Shown here piece by piece: positions 50,704-59,189 of a stretch of DNA of 64,000 nt. The notes under the pieces were generated by a model. It worked only from the letters and a program-made list of their open reading frames with translations. It was not told where the DNA came from and made no database searches. The stretch's first letter is position 1. Every line of letters begins with the position of its first letter. This DNA is from Rhodococcus sp. P1Y. GTDB lineage: Bacteria; Actinomycetota; Actinomycetes; Mycobacteriales; Mycobacteriaceae. Made by a program: the position numbers and the translations under genes. The stretch is taken from contig NZ_CP032762.1 of assembly GCF_003641205.1 (NCBI RefSeq), positions 1,488,001-1,552,000 on the forward strand. Direction: 5' to 3'.

Positions 50704-51969
50704 TCAGATATTGCCTGCGTCGACGGCCGACACCTGACCGGTGTTGCTGACAGCGAGTTTCCAGATCTTGCCGTTCGGAGATCGTACGAGCGGTCCGCCG
50801 GCGGCAAGGTGCTTGGCTCGGCCGGTGACGGTCCAGCCGGCAGGGAATGTCGACATCGGGAAGTCCGCTCCGACACTGGTGATGAGGTTGGTGGCGACGC
50901 CCTCGGGGACGTTGGCCGCATTGATCTTCAGTAGCTGAGGTTGGGCATTCTGGTCGGCGTCGAATGCGACGTTCGCCAAATATGGCTGCCGGCAGTGCAT
51001 CAGATCGAGGTCGACAGTTCGCGCTGCGATCTTGCAGTTGACCATTCCGAACTGCGATGGTCCACCGACCCCTGCCGCACCCACTGCGATTGCGGTTGCC
51101 GCTCCTTCGATCCACACATTGGTGAGCCACCAGTCGCTTGCGCGGCCGTCGATGTGGATGTGTTTGTCCGTGGACTTCACGTTGATGTCGGATACGAACT
51201 CGGTGTTGGAGATCGCCATACCCGACGCGAAGTTGTTGCCGGTACCGCGTAGCGAAATCCAGTTGGTGGTGAACTTGGAGTTGGTGATGTAGTTCTGGAT
51301 GGCGGAGGTCGAAATGCCGACTCCGAAATTGTTGATGTCGCAGTTGGAGAACGAGGTGCCACCGGTGTTGCTCGCGATCGACACACCGATTTGGCCGAGG
51401 TACCGGGGATTCGTTGCGGCGGTGTGGCTTCCGCGAAGCATCACCGATTCGAAGGAGCAGCGAAAGCAGTTGTCCAGTGAGATCAGCGTGCCACCGTTTC
51501 CGGCGGCCCAGAAGCCGAGATTCTTGAACGCGACGCGCTGGCGGTCGCGCAAAGCGAGCATGGTTCCGGTCCCGGTGTAGATGATCGTGGTGGCGTCGGC
51601 GCCTGCCCCTCGGACAGTGGTGAGACTGTCGAACTGGGGGAGGGAACTGACCTTGTACGACCCCGACGGGAAGTACAGCGACGCCTTGGCGGCGCGTGCG
51701 GCGTTGTACGCCGAGACGATGGCCGCAGTGTCGTCGGAGTTGCCGTTGCCCGTCGCGTTGTGCGGCGCTGCCTTGACGCTCACGAAGCCGAGTTGTGTTG
51801 CTGCGTCCGGTTCGCCGGCGGCCAGAGCGATCTCCATCGCATCGTCCTGCGGGCCACGAGTACTCAGAAGTCCGCCCGCGACGGCAGCTGTCCCCAGTCC
51901 TGCGACCAGGCCGCCACGAATCACGCTCCTGCGGTCGACGGTGCCTCGATCACCCAAAGTACGTCCCAT
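50704..51969 (-). CDS. Exported pectate-lyase-3/beta-helix protein (second of a convergent pair)
   Basis: 421 residues from ATG 51969. A Tat signal is visible (DRRSVIRGGLVAGLGTAAVAGG). The domain begins FVSVKAAPHNATGNGNSDDTAAIVSAYNAA and follows the first copy block by block, for example ISLDNCFRCSFESVMLRG versus VSLANCFRCSFDSVVIRG, and NCDINNFG, DWWLTNVWIEG and CRQPYLANV. The two are clear paralogues that converge with 7 bases between the stops. Upstream, 51970-52228 holds only an AT-biased promoter segment. Confidence 0.85.
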   Translation of the reverse strand: MGRTLGDRGTVDRRSVIRGGLVAGLGTAAVAGGLLSTRGPQDDAMEIALAAGEPDAATQLGFVSVKAAPHNATGNGNSDDTAAIVSAYNAARAAKASLYFPSGSYKVSSLPQFDSLTTVRGAGADATTIIYTGTGTMLALRDRQRVAFKNLGFWAAGNGGTLISLDNCFRCSFESVMLRGSHTAATNPRYLGQIGVSIASNTGGTSFSNCDINNFGVGISTSAIQNYITNSKFTTNWISLRGTGNNFASGMAISNTEFVSDINVKSTDKHIHIDGRASDWWLTNVWIEGAATAIAVGAAGVGGPSQFGMVNCKIAARTVDLDLMHCRQPYLANVAFDADQNAQPQLLKINAANVPEGVATNLITSVGADFPMSTFPAGWTVTGRAKHLAAGGPLVRSPNGKIWKLAVSNTGQVSAVDAGNI

Positions 51970-52228
51970 TGTTTCGCCTTCAGCTCGTGTCGAATGCCAG
52001 ATTTGGTGTGCCTCAAGCAAACCAGCAGTCCGCACATGACTCGGCGCGACTCGCGGCGCGTCAGGGCCGGGCTCGAGTTTGTTTGCATGGCCAATAACAA
52101 GTGTTGCGCATGTTTTACATCGCTAAGTAAGGAGACGCGGCGCTCAATGCCGCGGAAGAGGTGTCCGAACCGTATTCACGGCCAAAATCCGACTACGCGC
52201 CCATGCTGCCCGGAGAGCTGAGATGTGC

Positions 52229-52990
52229 TCAACCGACGCCGAGGAACCAGCGCGGCTTCGACCAGGTCTGCCAGTACTCCACCGTCTGGAAGCCGATGTC
52301 CTCGTACAGCCGCCGGCCTCGCGGAGTGGCCAGGCAGAGGTTGGTCGACGGGCCCCGGCGTGCGAAGTCTATTTCCAGATTGCCGGAGATAAGTCTGCGG
52401 GCGTATCCGGAGCCTCGATGCCGGGCGGCCGTTGCCAGCGCCCATCCGGTCGACGCACCGGGCGCGCGGCACATGAGCCCGCAGCACACCAACTCGTCCT
52501 CGACGAACAGTCCGGCGATGGTGGTGTCGGGATGGTCGAGGAGTTCGGGGGTGAAGAGTCTGCCTGCAGCCAAGGATCCGACTCCGAACGCCGCGCCTGC
52601 GAGTTCTCGCGCCCGCCCGAGGTCGGTCTCGGTCAGTTCCCGGATGTCGGGGTCGAGCAGGCCGCCTGGATTTTCGCGAGCCATGAACGGCATCGCGCCG
52701 ATGCAGACCCATCCGGCGTCGGCGAGGATCTGTCCGCCGGCCAGGCCGCGGCCGGCCAACATCACGATCGCAGGTCGGCCCGAGGCGTCGATGGTGTCGA
52801 TCGTCGACTGCACGTGCCGGTCGGCGTTGTCGCCGTGCACCAGAGCGAGGTTGTAGTCGGGTTGATCGGCGCCGCTCAAGGCGGCCCAGCCTGCCTCGTG
52901 AGAGTCGAAACTGTGACCTGCCCATGGGACCGTCGTCGCTCCGAACAGAGTGCGAAGCTCGGCGACCTCGGCTTCCTGATAGTTGATCAT
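52229..52990 (-). CDS. GNAT-family N-acetyltransferase-like protein in the polysaccharide locus
   Basis: 253 residues. A divergent N-terminal half is followed by a GNAT domain: IRELTETDLGRARELAGAAFGVG, LVCCGLMCRAPGASTGWALATAARHRGSGYARRLISGNLEI (the pantetheine loop RHRGSGYA) and the C-terminal NLCLATPRGRRLYEDIGFQTVEYWQTW. It stands between the beta-helix genes and the first carrier-protein operon and reads the other way. It could acylate a sugar or accept an aminoacyl group from a carrier protein; this is inference from context. Confidence 0.85.
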   Translation of the reverse strand: MINYQEAEVAELRTLFGATTVPWAGHSFDSHEAGWAALSGADQPDYNLALVHGDNADRHVQSTIDTIDASGRPAIVMLAGRGLAGGQILADAGWVCIGAMPFMARENPGGLLDPDIRELTETDLGRARELAGAAFGVGSLAAGRLFTPELLDHPDTTIAGLFVEDELVCCGLMCRAPGASTGWALATAARHRGSGYARRLISGNLEIDFARRGPSTNLCLATPRGRRLYEDIGFQTVEYWQTWSKPRWFLGVG

Positions 52991-53044
52991 GTGACCATCT
53001 TGACCGATTCCAAAGCATACTTAAAGTTTCCTAATGCGGTTAAA

Positions 53045-53077
53045 ATCACAACGACAAGACAGTTTTAGGTTGTAAAC
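53045..53077 (+). promoter_or_regulatory. Inverted pair of GTTGTRA-like sites upstream of the first carrier-protein operon
   Basis: ATCACAAC (53045-53052) and GGTTGTAAAC (53068-53077) face each other, as in the array at 4616-4679. AGGTTGTAAACCT is also a small inverted repeat. The region 52991-53130 is A+T-rich and must hold the promoter of the 53186-59149 operon. Confidence 0.45.
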
Positions 53078-53185
53078 CTGTATGGAATCGCTTCTACAGG
53101 CGGTGTAAGTTAGCAGTGGACTCGCTTCGGGGCGCGTTTACCTAACTGTTGTCCGGACCGCCCTTGCACGCGAAGGAACTTGACT

Positions 53186-53446
53186 GTGAAGCACTCGACG
53201 ACGCACGAGGACGTGATCCGCGACGTTCTAGGCCGTGTCGCAGACCTCGACGCCGACCCGAAGTCGATCAACGACACCGATGACCTATACGACGCCGGAT
53301 TGAACTCGCATGCCAGCGTTCGACTCATGCTCGGCCTCGAAGAAGCGTTCGAGGTCGAGTTTCCAGAGACCGCGCTTCGGAAATCGACGTTTGCCAGCAT
53401 CGAAGCGATCAAGGCGGCCCTCGTTCGCCTCGACGCGCATGTCTGA
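53186..53446 (+). CDS. Acyl/aminoacyl carrier protein (first copy)
   Basis: 86 residues from GTG 53186, chosen because AAGGA lies eight bases upstream (a TTG at 53180 is too close). An acidic four-helix carrier protein. The phosphopantetheine site is unusual: DLYDAGLN-S41-HASVRLM instead of the common LGxDS. The surrounding layout (D-L-Y-D-x-G-L-x-S-H-A-S-V, then LEEAFEVEFP and KSTFASIEAI) is that of carrier proteins charged by SerRS-like amino acid:[carrier protein] ligases. It overlaps or abuts the UndP-sugar transferase gene. A second copy of the same type lies at 61298-61558. Confidence 0.88.
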   Translation: MKHSTTHEDVIRDVLGRVADLDADPKSINDTDDLYDAGLNSHASVRLMLGLEEAFEVEFPETALRKSTFASIEAIKAALVRLDAHV

Positions 53447-53501
53447 TTCGACGGCTGCACAGGCAAACATCCAGGAAGTGCGACGAGGTGGAGGTTCCGT
53501 G

Positions 53502-54980
53502 GTGAGCACCCCTGAACTCGACAGCGAGCAACTGCAGAATCTGCTGCCCAAGTTTTCCAAGCAAGCACGTGCGAGTCGGTTCGCGGTCAACCGTGTGCCT
53601 GCTACCCCGATCCTCCTTCGCCCAGACCTACACGAGCGTCGGCGCCGAACCCACTCCTGGCTGACGGACAATTTTCCCATCGCCTTCCGAGCCGTGCTGG
53701 AAGCCGTCGCGGCGGCGGGTGCGTTGATTGCTCTGCCGGTGGTCGGCATGAGCATCCCGGTCGTCCTGCTCACCGTCCTGCTCCTGGGCGTCGTGCAGAA
53801 GTGGAAGCACGAACTGACGTTGTCGGTCCTCGACGACCTGCCTCGGCTGGCGGTATCCGTCGCCGCCGCAGTATCGATCGTCGAACTGATCGTGAATCAC
53901 GCAGTGACGCTGCCGCGGCTCGCGGTGCTCTGGGGTGTGGTGCTGGCTGCGGTCGTTGTGGCCCGAACCATCGCGTACTGGGCTACGGGCAAGCTGCGCC
54001 AGATGGAGAAATTCCAGCGTCGAACCATTTTGATCGGTAGTGGGAAGGTGGCAAGCGAGCTCGTTCGAGCGATGCAAGCGTCGCCCGACCTCGGTCTCAA
54101 GCCTCATGCGCTTCTCGACGACTCACCCATGCCCGCCGCCGTCGCCAGCACGATTCCGGTCGAGCCCTTGGCCAACCAGCTGCGCTCGTACATCGCGATT
54201 CATCAGATCGACACCGTCGTCATCGCGTTCTCGGCGATGCGAGAGTCTGCTCTTCTGTCGTTGCTGCGTGAATGCGATCGCATGGACTGCGAGATCCTTG
54301 TCGTACCGCGACTGTTCGAGTTCGTCAGTGTCAGCGGCGACATGGACCGGATCCACGCCATTCCTCTCGTTCGAATTCGCCGCGACGCGCACCGGTCACT
54401 GGCGTGGCGTATCAAACGCGTGGCAAGTCGGGTTCTGGCAGCGACGACGATGATCGTGCTGTCGCCGCTGCTGGCAGCGCTCGCATTGGCAGTGTGGTTG
54501 GACGATCGGTCGGCTCCGATCCTCTTCAAGCAGATCAGGGTCACCGGCGACGACGGAGAGTTCGAGTGCTTGAAGTTTCGCTCGATGAAACCGGAGTCCA
54601 CCCAGGAATCGGACACGACGTGGAACATCTCGCAAGATCACCGCGTCGGTCGTCTCGGCAAATTCATGCGACGATCGTCCTTGGACGAACTTCCCCAGCT
54701 CTGGAACGTCGTCCGTGGTGATATGGATCTGGTCGGCCCTCGTCCGGAGAGGCCGCACTTCGTCGACAAGTTCGCGAGTGAAATTCCGGGATACTCTGCA
54801 CGGCATCGTGTACCCGGTGGGCTCACGGGATGGGCTGCGGTTCACGGTTTTCGCGGCGATACGTCACTGAAGGACCGAGCGTTGTACGACAATTTCTACA
54901 TCGAGAACTGGAGCCTCTGGCTGGATGTAAAGATCATCCTGCGGACGGTCGTGTCCATCATCAGACGGACCGGTGGATGA
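53502..54980 (+). CDS. Undecaprenyl-phosphate sugar-1-phosphate transferase (WbaP/CpsE-like)
   Basis: 492 residues from GTG 53502, with GGAGG seven bases upstream; an ATG at 53439 is in frame and overlaps the carrier-protein gene by eight bases, but has no ribosome-binding site. An N-terminal membrane domain with four helices, a CoA-binding-like cytosolic domain (RRTILIGSGKVASELVRAMQ), then the catalytic sugar-transferase domain: HRSLAWRIKRVASRVL, LKFRSMKPES, RRSSLDELPQLWNVVRGDMDLVGPRPERP and PGLTGWAAVHGFRGDTSL-like residues (GGLTGWA). It starts the repeat unit by loading a hexose phosphate onto undecaprenyl phosphate. The stop overlaps the next start by ATGA. Confidence 0.9.
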   Translation: MSTPELDSEQLQNLLPKFSKQARASRFAVNRVPATPILLRPDLHERRRRTHSWLTDNFPIAFRAVLEAVAAAGALIALPVVGMSIPVVLLTVLLLGVVQKWKHELTLSVLDDLPRLAVSVAAAVSIVELIVNHAVTLPRLAVLWGVVLAAVVVARTIAYWATGKLRQMEKFQRRTILIGSGKVASELVRAMQASPDLGLKPHALLDDSPMPAAVASTIPVEPLANQLRSYIAIHQIDTVVIAFSAMRESALLSLLRECDRMDCEILVVPRLFEFVSVSGDMDRIHAIPLVRIRRDAHRSLAWRIKRVASRVLAATTMIVLSPLLAALALAVWLDDRSAPILFKQIRVTGDDGEFECLKFRSMKPESTQESDTTWNISQDHRVGRLGKFMRRSSLDELPQLWNVVRGDMDLVGPRPERPHFVDKFASEIPGYSARHRVPGGLTGWAAVHGFRGDTSLKDRALYDNFYIENWSLWLDVKIILRTVVSIIRRTGG

Positions 54981-55522
54981 ATATTCGGCGGTTCACCCTC
55001 GTAGCTGCTGTTCTTGCGGTGATCGGCGTGCTGGCAGGGCTGCCGGTGTACGTATTCCCTCAGGTGGACGAACTCCGCGCGGCCGACGCCGTCATCGTTC
55101 TGGGTGGCAGCCCGTACGAGCGCTTCGAATACGGTATCGACCTCGCCGAACAGGGTTACGCGCCACGCGTCGTACTGTCCAATTCGGTTGGGCCCGAAGA
55201 TCCACGCATGCAGCAGATTTGCGGCGGTGACTACTCCGTGGAGGTCGAGTGCTTCGTACCGAGCCCGTGGTCGACTCGCGGCGAAGCCGAGGAGATCGAA
55301 CGTCTGTCGTTGGAGAACGGGTGGAACCACATCATCGTGGTGACCTACACACCGCATCTGTCCCGAGCGCGGTTCATCGTCGAGGAGTGCTACTCGGGCG
55401 AACTGACGATGGCCGCCAGCCCGACGCATCAGAGCGCGATTCAATGGGTCGAGAGTTATATTTATCAGACCGCCGGGTATGCGAAGGCGCTTCTATCACC
55501 GTCGTGCAACGTCGAAGTGTAA
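54977..55522 (+). CDS. YdcF/DUF218-family membrane-anchored protein (locus copy)
   Basis: 181 residues, overlapping the sugar-transferase gene by ATGA. A signal anchor (FTLVAAVLAVIGVLAGLPVYV) is followed by the DUF218 domain: AADAVIVLGGSPYERFEYGIDLAEQGYAPRVVLSNS, PSPWSTRGEAEEIERLSLENGWNHIIVVTYTPHLSRARFIV. The Cys residues are conserved in position with the paralogue at 30548-31117 (two inside QICGGDYSVEVEC). These proteins act at the outer face of the membrane in envelope assembly. Here it is part of the polysaccharide machinery. Confidence 0.9.
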   Translation: MNIRRFTLVAAVLAVIGVLAGLPVYVFPQVDELRAADAVIVLGGSPYERFEYGIDLAEQGYAPRVVLSNSVGPEDPRMQQICGGDYSVEVECFVPSPWSTRGEAEEIERLSLENGWNHIIVVTYTPHLSRARFIVEECYSGELTMAASPTHQSAIQWVESYIYQTAGYAKALLSPSCNVEV

Positions 55523-55658
55523 CGATTCACAAACCAAAACCGGTTTATCCCCCGATAGCGCGCGTAAAACGGGGCGATTGGCTAATATTGCCTCACCGGG
55601 ATCAGACAAAAGCGACATGAACCCAGACCGGGGGCCTGTCAGCGGTAGGGAGCCAGAG

Positions 55659-56687
55659 ATGACGAGCGATGTATTCGCCGGCGCCGAGACATCGATCCTC
55701 GGTGTCCCGCCCGTAGGCCTCGGTGCGTTGTCGGCGATCGATCTGGATGCCGCAACGTACGAAGCGCATCCGATCCACGGCACTGCCCGGGTGTGGACCG
55801 AAACCAATTGCTATGTGGACCTGTGGGTCGAGCTGTTGCACTCGCTCGGCGCCGACCCCATCCCTGCACTGGCCTTCGTGCTGAGCGCGGGGTGTGACGG
55901 TCGGCAGTGGGACTTCGTCAAGTTCGAACCCGAGGATCTGCGACGCCTCTACGGCATCGAGGTCGCGGAGATGAACATCTGGCGACCGCTGACGGACCAC
56001 ATCCAGGAATCTCTGACCGACGGGGCGTTGACCACCGTCGAGGTCGACGGATTCTGGCTTCCCGATACCAACGGAACCAGCTACCGAAACCAGCACACGA
56101 AGACCACCATCGTTCCCAACTCGTTCGACTCGCTCAATCGAACACTCGGGTACTTCCACAACCGGGGGTACTACCAACTCGCCGGTGACGACTTCGACGG
56201 TGTCTTCGGGCTTGCACCGGCGGCGCCGGAACAGGTGCTCGTGCCGTACGTGGAGCGAGTCAAGTTCGACCGTAGCGTCATCGCTTCGGGCTTCGGCGAC
56301 GCCGACCTCGACATCGCGCGCGGTCACCTGGCTCGGCGATCGGCAGGAAATCCCGTCGAGCGTCTGGCGGACCGCGTGATCGCAGATGTGCCGTGGGTCC
56401 AGAGCCACGGACCCGACGCGTTCCACCTCTGGTCCTTCGGACTCCTTCGTCAATGCGGTGCTACCGCTGAATTGGCCGCCGACCTCTGCGGCTACCTCGA
56501 AGGACGCGGAGTCGAGGGCGCAGTCGAGGCCGTTCCCCACTTCCTTCAGGTCGCGAGCGGGGCGAAGGCAGTGCAGTTCCGCATGGCTCGCGCTGCTCGG
56601 GGACGATCGGTCTCGCTCGACGAGCCGCTCGCGTCCATGTCCGAACACTGGGATCAAGCAATGCAGAGGATAATCTCAGCCCTGTGA
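55659..56687 (+). CDS. DUF1839-family protein
   Basis: 342 residues from ATG 55659, with AGGGAG eight bases upstream; the ATG at 55617 lacks a ribosome-binding site. Family landmarks as I recall them: WTETNCYVDLWVELLHSLGADPIPALAFVLSAGCDGRQWDFVKFEPEDLRRLYGIEVAEMNIWRPL split over the first third, and a central YRNQHTKTTIVPN. The family is commonly found beside SerRS-like amino acid:[carrier protein] ligases. No catalytic mechanism is known. A Cys in the motif SAGCDG and several acidic residues could be active-site candidates. The GH2-like gene follows with a GTGA overlap. Confidence 0.82.
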   Translation: MTSDVFAGAETSILGVPPVGLGALSAIDLDAATYEAHPIHGTARVWTETNCYVDLWVELLHSLGADPIPALAFVLSAGCDGRQWDFVKFEPEDLRRLYGIEVAEMNIWRPLTDHIQESLTDGALTTVEVDGFWLPDTNGTSYRNQHTKTTIVPNSFDSLNRTLGYFHNRGYYQLAGDDFDGVFGLAPAAPEQVLVPYVERVKFDRSVIASGFGDADLDIARGHLARRSAGNPVERLADRVIADVPWVQSHGPDAFHLWSFGLLRQCGATAELAADLCGYLEGRGVEGAVEAVPHFLQVASGAKAVQFRMARAARGRSVSLDEPLASMSEHWDQAMQRIISAL

Positions 56688-59149
56688 CCTTTGACGTGCT
56701 GACGGACGCGATCTGGACATGCCTCGCGACCGAGCCGAAAACCGTCGTCGACCCGAAAAATCTGCCGTCGGATGCGGAGTGGCTCCGCGCACGCGTTCCG
56801 GGTACCGCGGCGGGTGCACTGGCCGATTCCGGAGTCACCGATTGGGCCACCCACGACGTCGACGCGCTCGACTGGTGGTTCGTCACCACCGTTGCTCTAA
56901 CGCCCGACGGTTCGGGGACGGGCACGCCCTTGCGGCTCGAACTCGACGGTCTGGCGACCCTGGCGACCGTCTGGGTGGACGGTCTGGAAGTGGCCCGTAG
57001 TCGGTCGATGTTCGCCCCCGTGATCGCCGAGATACATGCAGCAGGTGCACAGGTGAGCATTGCGATTCGATTCGAATCGCTGGCCGGTCGGCTGGCAAAG
57101 AGGATGCCGCGCGGGCGTTGGCGTTCGTCCATGATTGCGCAACAGGGCCTGCGGCACATCAGGACTACTCTTCTCGGACGCGCACCTGTCTACGGCACGC
57201 TTCCTCAGGTCGTGGGTCCCTGGCGTCCGATCAGGCTGCTCGTGGATCCGAAGCTGACCGACGTGGTGTGCCGCACTGCCGTGGTGGGAACGAGCGGAGT
57301 CGCGACGGTGACTGCGCGCAGCTCTGGACCGGGTCAGTCGGTCGTCGTCGAGCTGGGGAGTATTCGTCGCGAATTCATCTCGAACGGAACTGCTTTCGAG
57401 GCCACGATCGAGGTTGCCGACGCGCCCCGGTGGTGGCCGCATACGCACGGCGAACCCGTTCTCCATCCGCTGAGGGTGTTCACCGACGGTGACCTCGTGC
57501 ACGAGAGCGACGTCGGATTCAGGTCGATCGAGGTCGATCGCACCGCAGGGGGATTCGATCTGTCGATCAACGGCGTCGACGTGTTCTGCCGAGGAGTGTG
57601 TTGGACACCCCTCGATCCGGTCCGGCTCACCTCGGACTCCGACGCCCTGTACGCGTCGTTGCAGCGGATTCGGGACGCCGGAATGAACATGGTTCGGGTG
57701 GTCGGCACGCTCGTCTACGAACAGACCGAATTTTGGTCTCACTGTGCACAATTGGGGATCCTCGTCTGGCAAGACGTCATGCTCGCCACGACCGACCCGC
57801 CCGAGGATGCAGAGTTCACCGCCGACCTCGATGCCGAATTGGGGGCGCTGTTCGGTTCCCTGTCGGGCAATCCGGCACTCACCGTCGTCAGCGGCGGGAG
57901 CGAGACGTTGCAGCAGCCGACAATGCTCGGGCTCCCTGCGGCGCAGCAGTCGATCACTGCGCTGGAACGGACTGTGCCAGAAGCGCTGAGACGGTTCCTG
58001 CCGGGCACGCCGTATGTTCTGTCCAGTCCGTCGAGCGAGAACGGTGACGTCCACACTCACTCGAGCACGGGAGTTGCGCATTATTTCGGCGTCGGCGGAT
58101 ATCTCCGTCCGCTGTCCGATGTACGGTCCGCCCGCGTCCGTTTCGCGGCCGAATGCCTGGCCTTTTCGATCCCTCCCGAACGGCGAGCTGTGGAGCGATT
58201 CTTCGGTTCGGCCAATCCGGCCGGGCACGCGCCCGAGTGGAAAGCCGCCGTCCCGCGTGACCGCGGCGCGTCCTGGGACTTCGAGGACGTCCGTGATCAC
58301 TACGTGCGTCAACTCTTCGGCGTCGATCCTCATATCGTCAGAAGATCCGACCCCGAGCGTTATCTCGATCTCGGTCGTGCCGCTGTCAGTGAATTGATCG
58401 GCGCATGTCTTGTCCATTGGCGCCGGACCGCGTCGAGTTGTGCAGGCGCGCTGGTACTGATGGCTCGTGACTTCGAGCCCGGTGCGGGTTGGGGCCTGCT
58501 GGACGTAGACGGTATGCCCAAAGCCCCGTGGTTCGCTGCTGCCCGTGCGAGCGCACCCGTGGCGATCGTGATCGAGGACGACGGTCTCGACGGTCTGACC
58601 CTCGAGGTCGTCAACGATTCACCCGTGGCGATCGACGGCGAGCTGCGGGTAGTCGTGCACACGGAGACAGGTCCCAGCTCGGCTGCGTCCAGTTCTGCCG
58701 TGTCGATCGACCCGCACAGCAGCCTCGTTCGGTCTCTGGACTCGCTGATGGGTGGGTTTCAGGACTTCAATCACGCGCACGGGTTCGGTGTGCGAACCTA
58801 CGACGCGGTGGTCGCGGAGCTCGTCGACTCGGACGGACGTCGCTGTGCAAGTACCACGTTCGTCATCGGCGGCGCTGCTCGTCCACAGCAGTTCGACATC
58901 GGGCTGCGCGCAGAGGTAGTCGAAAGAGCCTCGGGTGGTTGGGAGATCGAGATATCGACGGCGGCAACGGCGCAGTACGTATGCGTCGAATTCGACGACG
59001 GCGAGCCGTCGGATTCGTGGTTCCATCTGGCGGCCGGGCAGATTCGGCATATCGCGGCCAAGAATCGCACAACCGACCGGGTGCCCTCGGGACGGATCAG
59101 AGCGCTGAATTCGGCCAAGGGTGCTCGTATCGAACCACCGCGTTCGTAA
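56684..59149 (+). CDS. GH2-like (beta-mannosidase-like) protein with altered active site
   Basis: 821 residues from GTG 56684. Layout of GH2: N-terminal jelly-roll (VPGTAAGALADSGV, WWFVTTVAL, RLELDGLATLATVWVDG), immunoglobulin-like domains, then a TIM barrel (INGVDVFCRGVCWTPLDPV, IRDAGMNMVRVVG). The acid/base Glu may be E407 in NPALTVVSGGSET (usually GNNE) and the nucleophile E490 in RVRFAAECLAF (usually SEFG). Both glutamates remain, but neighbouring residues are changed, so it may act on an unusual glycosidic or aminoacyl substrate or only bind. No signal peptide, so it appears cytoplasmic. Its stop is followed by a terminator hairpin. Confidence 0.78.
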   Translation: MTFDVLTDAIWTCLATEPKTVVDPKNLPSDAEWLRARVPGTAAGALADSGVTDWATHDVDALDWWFVTTVALTPDGSGTGTPLRLELDGLATLATVWVDGLEVARSRSMFAPVIAEIHAAGAQVSIAIRFESLAGRLAKRMPRGRWRSSMIAQQGLRHIRTTLLGRAPVYGTLPQVVGPWRPIRLLVDPKLTDVVCRTAVVGTSGVATVTARSSGPGQSVVVELGSIRREFISNGTAFEATIEVADAPRWWPHTHGEPVLHPLRVFTDGDLVHESDVGFRSIEVDRTAGGFDLSINGVDVFCRGVCWTPLDPVRLTSDSDALYASLQRIRDAGMNMVRVVGTLVYEQTEFWSHCAQLGILVWQDVMLATTDPPEDAEFTADLDAELGALFGSLSGNPALTVVSGGSETLQQPTMLGLPAAQQSITALERTVPEALRRFLPGTPYVLSSPSSENGDVHTHSSTGVAHYFGVGGYLRPLSDVRSARVRFAAECLAFSIPPERRAVERFFGSANPAGHAPEWKAAVPRDRGASWDFEDVRDHYVRQLFGVDPHIVRRSDPERYLDLGRAAVSELIGACLVHWRRTASSCAGALVLMARDFEPGAGWGLLDVDGMPKAPWFAAARASAPVAIVIEDDGLDGLTLEVVNDSPVAIDGELRVVVHTETGPSSAASSSAVSIDPHSSLVRSLDSLMGGFQDFNHAHGFGVRTYDAVVAELVDSDGRRCASTTFVIGGAARPQQFDIGLRAEVVERASGGWEIEISTAATAQYVCVEFDDGEPSDSWFHLAAGQIRHIAAKNRTTDRVPSGRIRALNSAKGARIEPPRS

Positions 59150-59179
59150 GCACCCGATCTCGAGCGGACGCTTACGAAC
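59142..59179. terminator. Bidirectional terminator hairpin
   Basis: Arms GTTCGTAAGC (59142-59151) and GCTTACGAAC (59170-59179) are perfect. It separates the convergent GH2-like gene and the amino acid:[carrier protein] ligase gene. Confidence 0.75.
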
Positions 59180-59189
59180 ACTTCACGTG

